This document shows positions 5,981 to 11,441 of a DNA stretch of 11,441 nucleotides, one piece after another. The first letter of the stretch is position 1; every line of letters begins with the position of its first letter. Source of the DNA: Pseudanabaenales cyanobacterium (GTDB taxonomy: Bacteria > Cyanobacteriota > Cyanobacteriia > Phormidesmidales > Phormidesmidaceae); NCBI GenBank assembly GCA_022360135.1, contig JAKSDM010000445.1:1-11441 (forward strand). Reading direction: 5' to 3'. The position numbers and the translations under genes were made by a program. The notes below the pieces were generated by a model, which saw nothing but the letters and a program-made list of their open reading frames with translations, was not told the DNA's origin and made no database searches.

Positions 5981-6793
5981 ATGAAGTCATACCTGGCTGC
6001 CGCCGTCCAACTGAATAGCGTGCCGGATTTGCAAAAAAATTTGACTCAGGCGGAAGATTTAATCGAGCTGGCAGTGCGAAAAGGGGCAGAGTTAGTAACC
6101 TTGCCCGAAAACTTTTCTTTTCTAGGAGATGAGGCAGCTAAGATAGCCAAAGCTGAGGAGATTCACCAGGCTAGCGAACAGTTTATCAAAACGATGGCCC
6201 AGCGCTACCAGGTGACTCTTTTGGGCGGCGGCTATCCGACGCCTGCCCAAACAGGCAAGGTCTATACCACGGCTTTATTGGTTGCGCCAAACGGTCAGGA
6301 ATTGTCCCGCTACGAAAAAGCGCATCTGTTTGATGTCAATCTGCCGGACGGCAACACCTATCAGGAATCTAGCAATATCCTGGCGGGCAAGAATTTGCCT
6401 TCGGTGTATCCATCGAAGGACTTGGGCAATTTGGGGATTTCAATTTGCTATGACGTCCGCTTTCCCGAACTCTATCGTCATCTCTCCCAAATGGGGGCGC
6501 AAGTTCTAATGGTGCCGGCTGCGTTTACCGCTTATACCGGCAAGGATCACTGGCAGATCTTGCTCCAGGCCAGGGCGGTGGAGAATACCTGCTATGTGGT
6601 AGCGCCGGCTCAAACTGGATTCCACAATGCTAGGCGGCAGTCCCATGGCCATGCGTTGATCGTCGATCCCTGGGGCGTGATTCTTGCCGATGCAGGGGAA
6701 GAGCCTGGACTTGCGATCGCGGAAATCAATCCTTCTCGATTAGAACAAGTTCGGCTGCAAATGCCCTCCCTAAAACATCGAGTTTTTCTTTAA
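5981..6793 (+). CDS. Nitrilase-superfamily amidase, Nit1-like
   Basis: A carbon-nitrogen hydrolase predicted to cleave an amide through a cysteine thioester. Best guess is deaminated-glutathione amidase (a metabolite-repair enzyme), as in Nit1 proteins. The catalytic triad is complete: E43 in LPENFSFLG, K113 in YEKAHLFDVN, and C156 in GISICYDVRFPELYR. The segment FTAYTGKDHWQILLQARAVENTCYV (182-206) matches the style of Nit1, which supports this subgroup over nitrilases and ureidopropionases; exact substrate is inferred. At 270 residues it has the normal length for the family, and it is cytosolic, with no signal peptide. An AGG (5970-5972) lies 8 bases before the ATG. It ends 111 bases before the antiporter gene on the same strand. 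A co-transcript is possible, but I see no functional link. Confidence 0.9.
   Translation: MKSYLAAAVQLNSVPDLQKNLTQAEDLIELAVRKGAELVTLPENFSFLGDEAAKIAKAEEIHQASEQFIKTMAQRYQVTLLGGGYPTPAQTGKVYTTALLVAPNGQELSRYEKAHLFDVNLPDGNTYQESSNILAGKNLPSVYPSKDLGNLGISICYDVRFPELYRHLSQMGAQVLMVPAAFTAYTGKDHWQILLQARAVENTCYVVAPAQTGFHNARRQSHGHALIVDPWGVILADAGEEPGLAIAEINPSRLEQVRLQMPSLKHRVFL
6713..6720. repeat. HIP1 octamer
   Basis: GCGATCGC inside the 3' part of the amidase gene. Confidence 0.9.
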
Positions 6794-6862
6794 CACGGCA
6801 GAACATCCCCTTCTTAGTGATAAAACTAACCGATAACTCCTAACTATGAACGCTATGTCATC

Positions 6863-6896
6863 CAGAACTCATGTAAATTAGACAGGACGAGTTCTG
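6863..6896 (+). promoter_or_regulatory. Leader hairpin just before the antiporter start
   Basis: CAGAACTC (6863-6870) and GAGTTCTG (6889-6896): an 8-bp perfect stem with an 18-base loop. The only Shine-Dalgarno-like AGGA (6884-6887) lies inside the loop, 17 bases from the ATG, too far for standard initiation. The hairpin ends 8 bases before the start and could affect translation. Confidence 0.4.
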
Positions 6897-6904
6897 CTGA
6901 CTTG

Positions 6905-8407
6905 ATGGTTGATCTAACCGGCTGGACAATTTCGCAAAGTCCAATCTCCCAGTTATTAGTTCCCCATCCAATGACCCCGGTGCTGGCCGAGGCAGCTGAG
7001 GCTGAGGTCGGCCCTTTAGTGCTGGCAGGGGTATTATTGAGCCTGATCACCGTTTTTCTGGCGGCCAAGATAGGGGGAGAAATATGCGCCCGCATTAACC
7101 TACCTCCGGTTCTGGGTGAGCTAGTGGGAGGGGTGGTTGTGGGGGTTTCGGCGCTTCACCTGATTGTGTTTCCAGAAGCTGTCGCTGAAACATCCGGGTC
7201 CCTCATTATCAACTTTTTGCAAGCGACAGCGGGGCTCCGACCAGAAGCCGCCCTCCCTGTTTTTCAGGGTGAGAGCGAGGTGGTATCGGTTTTGGCTGAA
7301 TTAGGCGTGATCATCCTGCTGTTTGAGATTGGTCTTGAATCCGACTTGAAAGAACTGATCCGAGTTGGTCCGCAGGCGGCGGTGGTGGCGATTGTTGGTG
7401 TTGTCGCACCCTTTGCAGCCGGGACAATAGGCCTGATCGCCCTATTTGGCGTCCCAACAATACCCGCTATATTTGCTGGCGCTGCACTGACCGCCACCAG
7501 CATTGGCATCACGGCCAAGGTGTTGGCGGAGATACAACAACTCAGCTCCAAGGAAGGCCAAATTATTATCGGCGCGGCGGTGCTAGACGATGTTTTGGGG
7601 ATTATTGTCTTAGCCGTTGTAGCCAGTTTGGCTAAAACGGGAGAAATCGAGATCCTGAATGTGATCTACTTGATTCTTGGGGCTGCTGTGTTTCTGGTGG
7701 GCTCGATCCTGGTAGGTCGGCTTTTGAGTCCTTTTTTCGTAGCCCTGGTCGAAGAACTGAGAACTCGAGGTCAACTGCTCATCAGCTCCCTGATATTTGC
7801 GTTTATCCTGGCTTACATCGCGGCAGCCATTCATCTGGAGGCCATTTTAGGCGCCTTTGCAGCCGGACTGATTCTGGCGGAAACCTCTAAACGCAAGGAG
7901 TTAGAAGAACAAATCAGTCCTATTGCAGACATGTTGGTTCCGATCTTTTTTGTCACAGTGGGGGCTCAAACCGATCTCAGTGTTCTTAATCCCACCGTGC
8001 CCAGCAATCGTGAGGGCCTCATTATTGCTTCCTTTTTGGTGATTGTGGCCATTATCGGCAAGGTGGTGACAGGATTCGCCGTCTTCGGCCAACCTGGGAT
8101 TAATCGTTGGGCGATTGGAGTCGGCATGATCCCTCGAGGAGAGGTTGGCCTGGTCTTTGCTGGAGTGGGTGCGGCTAGCGGTGTTCTATCCGAATCTTTG
8201 GGAGCCGCCATCATCGTAATGGTAATTCTAACCACGTTTCTCGCTCCTCCACTGCTGCGCGTCGTGTTTAAAGACTCAGCCGTTGAAGCAGAGAAAGCTA
8301 GGTTGGCCGCCCCAGTTCTGGCGGAGGCAGATGGCCAGATGATGTCCGCCAATAATACAAAAACACCTGAACCCAAGGAGTCGGAGTCTAAGTCGGAGTC
8401 TTCCTAG
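6905..8407 (+). CDS. CPA2-family cation/proton antiporter, NhaS3-like
   Basis: An integral membrane Na+(K+)/H+ exchanger. The 500 residues form 12-13 hydrophobic segments between about 34 and 453. The core shows PPVLGELVGGVVVGVSALHL (about 67-86), the aspartate pair in AAVLDDVLG (D228-D229, ion-binding site of CPA2), K385 in GKVVTGF, and GMIPRGEVGLVF (about 407-418). The overall sequence resembles Synechocystis NhaS3, a thylakoid-associated antiporter; orthology is inferred. There is no KTN/TrkA-N nucleotide-binding domain: after the last helix comes a hydrophilic tail ending in a Ser/Glu/Lys-rich stretch. I chose the ATG at 6905. An in-frame TTG at 6902 precedes it directly, and M23 at 6971 is an alternative. 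No normally spaced Shine-Dalgarno is visible for any of these. A G-rich 3' region follows the stop. Confidence 0.93.
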   Translation: MVDLTGWTISQSPISQLLVPHPMTPVLAEAAEAEVGPLVLAGVLLSLITVFLAAKIGGEICARINLPPVLGELVGGVVVGVSALHLIVFPEAVAETSGSLIINFLQATAGLRPEAALPVFQGESEVVSVLAELGVIILLFEIGLESDLKELIRVGPQAAVVAIVGVVAPFAAGTIGLIALFGVPTIPAIFAGAALTATSIGITAKVLAEIQQLSSKEGQIIIGAAVLDDVLGIIVLAVVASLAKTGEIEILNVIYLILGAAVFLVGSILVGRLLSPFFVALVEELRTRGQLLISSLIFAFILAYIAAAIHLEAILGAFAAGLILAETSKRKELEEQISPIADMLVPIFFVTVGAQTDLSVLNPTVPSNREGLIIASFLVIVAIIGKVVTGFAVFGQPGINRWAIGVGMIPRGEVGLVFAGVGAASGVLSESLGAAIIVMVILTTFLAPPLLRVVFKDSAVEAEKARLAAPVLAEADGQMMSANNTKTPEPKESESKSESS

Positions 8408-8465
8408 GGGTGAGGAATCAAGGGAGATAGGGGAAAGATTGGGGTATGGGATGTAGGGGATGGGG
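8407..8465 (+). repeat. G-tract cluster in the antiporter 3' UTR
   Basis: Seven G-runs of 3-4 bases (8407-8410, 8422-8424, 8430-8433, 8441-8444, 8448-8450, 8456-8459, 8462-8465), starting at the last base of the antiporter stop codon and on the transcript strand. It is a candidate G-quadruplex, or part of a dispersed G-rich intergenic repeat family. Confidence 0.6.
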
Positions 8466-8529
8466 TGTAGTCATGGTAACGGCTGAGGTTTTTTGATTTC
8501 CTTAGAAAAAACTCTAAAGACGACTACAC
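8465..8529 (+). terminator. Composite stem after the antiporter gene, possible 3' end structure
   Basis: Outer arms GTGTAGTC (8465-8472) and GACTACAC (8522-8529) pair perfectly over 8 bp. Between them GAGGTTTTTT (8485-8494) can pair with AAAAAACTC (8506-8514) with one bulged G. No T-run follows, so intrinsic termination is uncertain. A processed or protected mRNA 3' end is equally possible. Confidence 0.35.
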
Positions 8530-8633
8530 TCTAGAAGTACCAAATCCAGCAACTAAGGTATATGGCGGGTTTCATTTGCATGGACTACATCCGATACCCT
8601 ATACCCTGCCTCCACTGACATGTATTCCACACA

Positions 8634-8646
8634 AGCGAGAATCGCT
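8634..8646 (+). promoter_or_regulatory. Small hairpin in the murI ribosome-binding region
   Basis: AGCGA-GAA-TCGCT: a 5-bp stem with a 3-base loop, ending 10 bases before the murI ATG. No Shine-Dalgarno is present; the hairpin occupies the place where one would lie. Confidence 0.25.
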
Positions 8647-8656
8647 ATAAATACCT

Positions 8657-9520
8657 ATGGTCAACTTCTTATCTTTGAGCAGTCGGTCCTGTGAACCTAC
8701 CCGGATCGGTATCTTCGATAGCGGTGTGGGTGGATTGACAGTGCTTGAGGAACTCTATCGCCAGCTCCCTAACGAATCGATTCTCTATTTTGGGGATACA
8801 GCCCGTTTACCTTATGGAGATCGCTCCCCAGCGGAAATCCTCCAATTTGTCCGAGAGATTTTGGTCTGGATGAGGGAACAAGGGGTCAAGATGGTGATAA
8901 TGGCTTGCAACACTAGTTCAGCCCTGGCTCTGGAAATTGTGCAGTCTGAGTTTCCTATCCCCATCCTGGGTTTAATTCTGCCGACTGCTCGGGCCGCTGT
9001 GAAAGCAGGCCGACGCATTGGTGTGATCGCAACGCCTACTACGGTCGCCAGTAATGCCTATCGACAGGCCGTTTTGGAAGTCAATTCCACGGCTCAGGTG
9101 TGGCAGGTAGGCTGTCCTGAGTTTGTGCCTCTGGTTGAGCAGAATCGGATTTATGATGCCTACACTCGAACCGTAGCCTTGGAATACCTTACCCCTTTAC
9201 TCGATCAAAAAATTGACGCCCTGATTTATGGATGCACTCATTATCCCCATTTGGCTCCTGTGCTCCGTAGTCTTTTACCTGAGGGCGTCACCCTAATTGA
9301 TCCAGCAGTCCACTTGGCGGCGGCGGCGGCTAGGGAACTTGACCTGCTGGGACTGAGAAGCTGCACTCCTGCTTTATTGACCCAGTTCTACGTGAGTGGC
9401 GATCCACGACAGTTTTCCCAACGTTCGGCTCAGTGGCTGGGCTATGCGCCCACTGTAGAGAAAATTCTGCTACCTAGATTTGAACCTAGTCAATCGACCT
9501 ATCTGGAATCGGTCGATTAG
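8657..9520 (+). CDS. murI: Glutamate racemase
   Basis: Interconverts L- and D-glutamate in the cytosol without a cofactor, supplying D-Glu for peptidoglycan stem peptides. The 287-residue protein has the normal length. Seen: IGIFDSGVGGLTVL (17-30, with the conserved Asp-Ser), YFGDTARLPYG (44-54), the first catalytic cysteine C84 in ACNTSSA, and the second C193 in YGCTHYPHL. Both cysteines are present, so it is predicted active. The ATG at 8657 leaves a short lead of about 15 residues before the conserved core. A later start is not excluded, because no Shine-Dalgarno marks this one. The next gene on the strand is sds, a pairing I recall from other cyanobacteria, but here 904 bases intervene. 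Confidence 0.97.
   Translation: MVNFLSLSSRSCEPTRIGIFDSGVGGLTVLEELYRQLPNESILYFGDTARLPYGDRSPAEILQFVREILVWMREQGVKMVIMACNTSSALALEIVQSEFPIPILGLILPTARAAVKAGRRIGVIATPTTVASNAYRQAVLEVNSTAQVWQVGCPEFVPLVEQNRIYDAYTRTVALEYLTPLLDQKIDALIYGCTHYPHLAPVLRSLLPEGVTLIDPAVHLAAAAARELDLLGLRSCTPALLTQFYVSGDPRQFSQRSAQWLGYAPTVEKILLPRFEPSQSTYLESVD
9492..9518 (+). terminator. Stem-loop across the murI stop codon
   Basis: AATCGACC (9492-9499) and GGTCGATT (9511-9518): an 8-bp perfect stem with an 11-base loop, ending on the first base of the TAG stop. A second small hairpin TGGCG-TTCAG-CGCCA (9525-9539) follows. Neither has a T-run, so these are possible 3'-end structures only. Confidence 0.3.
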
Positions 9521-9578
9521 GTTATGGCGTTCAGCGCCAGTGAATACACTATATTAATTGTAAAGGTGTTAGGAAGAT

Positions 9579-9701
9579 TTAACTTTCCGGCTTACTTCGT
9601 CGCTCATAGAGCTTAGAAAGGGTCAACAGCAGAGCATAAACAACTAGGAGATAGCCAATTGCTAGGGCAGGGATTATTAAAGGCATAACGCTGGAGGTCA
9701 T
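9579..9701 (-). CDS. Possible small single-pass membrane protein, 40 residues
   Basis: From the ATG at 9701 the frame encodes MTSSVMPLIIPALAIGYLL and continues VVYALLLTLSKLYERRSKPES. This is one clean hydrophobic segment of about 22 residues followed by a basic, polar C-terminus, the layout of real small membrane proteins. The frame is open upstream to a TTG at 9797, but that extension looks unnatural. Alternative start: ATG at 9686 (35 residues). No Shine-Dalgarno is visible for any start. I could not match it to a known small photosystem, cytochrome b6f or NDH subunit. It converges on the murI 3' end. It could be a chance frame in AT-rich DNA. Confidence 0.35.
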   Translation of the reverse strand: MTSSVMPLIIPALAIGYLLVVYALLLTLSKLYERRSKPES

Positions 9702-10163
9702 CGTAGGCTGAAAGATAGGGAAGATGGAGTTATGAAGAGATATTAGGGGAGTAAATTTAGAACAGGGGTAGAAAAAGCTAAACCTGTTCAAGTACAATCA
9801 GAACCAATTCCTCAAGGATGCGATAAATTTACTCGCCAAGGAATCCTTACGAATATAAGACAGCAGAACCATCTTAATTAGGTAAGTAGAGGTCCGATAT
9901 GCTCAGACTAACTGCTTAGACTAAACTTAAGTCGTAGAAGAAACCTTCTCGAGTTAGTTAATACAGCAACTCAATAAGAGTACTAATACAACTCTCGGGA
10001 CCACAGCAACCACACAAATGATGAATCTACTCCAACATTGCGTAGCATAACCAGCTTCTGCCACACTTAAGTCCGTAAGTCAGTTTATATAGTTTTTCTA
10101 AATTCTTAATATCAACTATAGCATATACTTATGCATTTATACAGAGGGTTTAGAGGATTCTCA

Positions 10164-10280
10164 GTGAGACTTAACAAATCTCAGAAGTCCTTAAATCTTT
10201 TTGTGGCGCTTGCCGCCAAACTGGGTCAAAAGTTAAAAGCAGCCATGCCCCGACCGAACTTTTCTCTTGCCGTAAATTAA
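10164..10280 (+). CDS. Weak candidate small basic peptide, 38 residues
   Basis: A GTG start (10164) preceded by AGAGGA (10152-10157) at 6 bases encodes MRLNKSQKSLNLFVALAAKL, continuing GQKLKAAMPRPNFSLAVN and ending at TAA. The peptide is basic and partly amphipathic. Its middle overlaps the hairpin TGGCG-CTTGC-CGCCA (10204-10218), which could instead mean the sequence is a structured leader or a decayed gene. No homolog is recognised. Confidence 0.2.
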   Translation: MRLNKSQKSLNLFVALAAKLGQKLKAAMPRPNFSLAVN

Positions 10281-10424
10281 TCATTTAAAGTTATTTTAGT
10301 TGACTTTCGAGCCCCTATAGGGATGGCTAACTCTAAAGGCTATATTTCACATGAAGATAGGTTGACTTAGAATGAAGACAGGAATGTAAAATTTCGTAAC
10401 CAAACCACCTGAGTCGGTCTATCC

Positions 10425-11396
10425 ATGACTTCAGCAATTTCTCTTTTCTCGCCAGTCGAAGCAGACCTTTGCTTACTGGCGGATAATCTCAAAAATTTGG
10501 TCGGTGCTCGCCATCCCATCCTCCGTGCAGCAGCGGAACACTTGTTCGGGGCGGGGGGTAAACGAATCCGGCCAGCAATTGTTTTATTACTCTCACGCGC
10601 TACAACCCCCAAGCATGCCATTACACCTAAGCATCGTCGTCTGGCTGAGATTACTGAGATGATTCACACGGCTAGCCTGGTTCATGATGATGTGGTGGAT
10701 GAGTCAGAGGTGCGACGTGGGGCGCCCACGGTTCACAGCAGCTTTGGCAATCGAATCGCGGTTCTAGCGGGTGATTTTTTATTCGCTCAGTCCTCTTGGT
10801 ACCTGGCTAATCTTGACAATTTGACGGTTGTGAAACTTCTCTCCCAAGTGATTATGGACTTTGCTGAGGGAGAAATTCGGCAGGGATTAAATCAATTCAA
10901 TACAGGCCTATCTATCGCAGCCTATCTGGAGAAAAACTATTATAAAACCGCCTCTCTAATCGCCAATAGTTCTAAGGCGGTTGGGGTCTTAAGCGGTGTT
11001 TCTGAAAAACTGGTTGAACAACTCTACGGGTATGGGCGGAATTTTGGGTTAGCCTACCAGATTGTGGATGACATTTTAGATTTCACCGGATCGACAGAAG
11101 TGCTGGGTAAACCGGCTTTCTCTGATCTGTGCAGTGGGAATTTGACCGCTCCAGTCCTATATGCAATGGAGGAAAATCCGTATCTGACCAAAATCATTGA
11201 GCGAAAGTTTGCCGAAGAGGGGGATTTAGCGCAGGCGGTTTCTCTAACCCATGACAGCAGTGGTATCGAGCGATCGCGGGAGTTAGCGGCTAAACATGGA
11301 CAACAAGCGATTGAATGCTTGGGAGATCTACCGCCCTCGGCATCGCGTCAAGCCCTGCTCGATTTGTCACAATATAACCTCCGTCGACTACACTAG
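10425..11396 (+). CDS. sds: Solanesyl diphosphate synthase (trans long-chain prenyltransferase)
   Basis: Adds isopentenyl diphosphate units to an allylic primer to make the C45 prenyl chain used for plastoquinone-9. The 323-residue protein has the expected length. Seen: GGKRIRP (44-50), the first Asp-rich motif DDVVD (88-92), RRGAPTVH (97-104), a KT pair (174-175), the second Asp-rich motif DDILD (215-219), and GKPAFSDL (228-235). All Mg2+-diphosphate ligands are intact. Chain length (C45 versus C40 or C50) is inferred from similarity to cyanobacterial Sds and not proven by sequence. A small internal duplication, TPKHAI-TPKH (61-70), sits in the loop before RRLAEI. No Shine-Dalgarno precedes the ATG. 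The start matches the family N-terminus (SLFSPVEADL). Confidence 0.95.
   Translation: MTSAISLFSPVEADLCLLADNLKNLVGARHPILRAAAEHLFGAGGKRIRPAIVLLLSRATTPKHAITPKHRRLAEITEMIHTASLVHDDVVDESEVRRGAPTVHSSFGNRIAVLAGDFLFAQSSWYLANLDNLTVVKLLSQVIMDFAEGEIRQGLNQFNTGLSIAAYLEKNYYKTASLIANSSKAVGVLSGVSEKLVEQLYGYGRNFGLAYQIVDDILDFTGSTEVLGKPAFSDLCSGNLTAPVLYAMEENPYLTKIIERKFAEEGDLAQAVSLTHDSSGIERSRELAAKHGQQAIECLGDLPPSASRQALLDLSQYNLRRLH
11270..11277. repeat. HIP1 octamer
   Basis: GCGATCGC inside the 3' part of sds. Confidence 0.9.
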
Positions 11397-11413
11397 CACC
11401 TGAAGAATCATAA

Positions 11414-11435
11414 AACAGCATCAGAATCTGCTGTT
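11414..11435 (+). terminator. Possible terminator hairpin after sds
   Basis: AACAGCA (11414-11420), 8-base loop, TGCTGTT (11429-11435): a 7-bp perfect stem 18 bases after the sds stop. No T-run follows in the 6 bases left before the window edge, so its role as a terminator is uncertain. Confidence 0.4.
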
Positions 11436-11441
11436 CTCGCC

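Larger units (their letters stand above)
9521..10424. other. Long murI-sds intergenic region, 904 bases
   Basis: Noticeably more AT-rich than the flanking genes. It holds two weak small-ORF candidates (9579-9701 minus and 10164-10280 plus), two hairpins of identical geometry TGGCG-N5-CGCCA (9525-9539, 10204-10218), related GAGTT...AACTC and GAGT...ACTC segments near 9954-9997, and the palindrome CCCTATAGGG (10313-10322). A possible but poor sds promoter is TTGACT (10362-10367) with TAAAAT (10387-10392), 19 bases apart. No tRNA or known RNA family was recognised by eye. Confidence 0.6.

Noticed and set aside
9521..10424. tRNA, 6S, Yfr1 or other known RNA gene
   Set aside because: No TPsiC-like motif, cloverleaf or Yfr1 core (ACTCCTCACAC) was found by eye; a covariance search was not possible.

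Overview
The window looks like ordinary chromosomal DNA of a cyanobacterium, probably filamentous. Three lines of sequence evidence support this. There are three copies of the HIP1 octamer GCGATCGC. There is a solanesyl diphosphate synthase gene (sds) downstream of murI. Several proteins have a cyanobacterial flavour, including the NhaS3-like antiporter, the SGNH hydrolase and the kinase with a GYAPIEQY activation segment. Genus cannot be fixed. No mobile element, CRISPR array, tRNA, rRNA or phage gene was seen.

Layout. Minus strand: a Ser/Thr protein kinase cut by the left edge (1-599). Plus strand, divergent from it: a 132-residue protein made of exact 19-residue repeats (789-1187). A bidirectional terminator (1347-1379) separates this from a minus-strand block: alpha-amylase (4357-2894), then rplU (2649-1930) and rpmA (1779-1513). 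From 4526 onward the main genes are on the plus strand: SGNH/GDSL hydrolase, nitrilase-superfamily amidase, CPA2 cation/proton antiporter, murI and sds, the last ending 45 bases before the right edge. The murI-sds gap is 904 bases and holds two weak small-ORF candidates and several dyads.

How the genes relate. rplU-rpmA is the conserved L21-L27 ribosomal pair. murI supplies D-glutamate for peptidoglycan, and sds supplies the prenyl chain of plastoquinone. The amylase works on alpha-glucans in the cytosol. The antiporter handles Na+/K+ and pH. Apart from rplU-rpmA these look like neighbours, not one pathway.

No complete new system (defence, secretion, biosynthetic cluster) can be demonstrated. 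The parts most worth a second look are the 19-residue repeat protein, the roughly 130-residue acidic tail with 14-residue tandem repeats on ribosomal protein L21, matched transcript-sense G-tract clusters right after two stop codons, a 13-bp perfect dyad overlapping the likely rplU -35 box, and an amylase with Tyr in place of the usual His in conserved region I.
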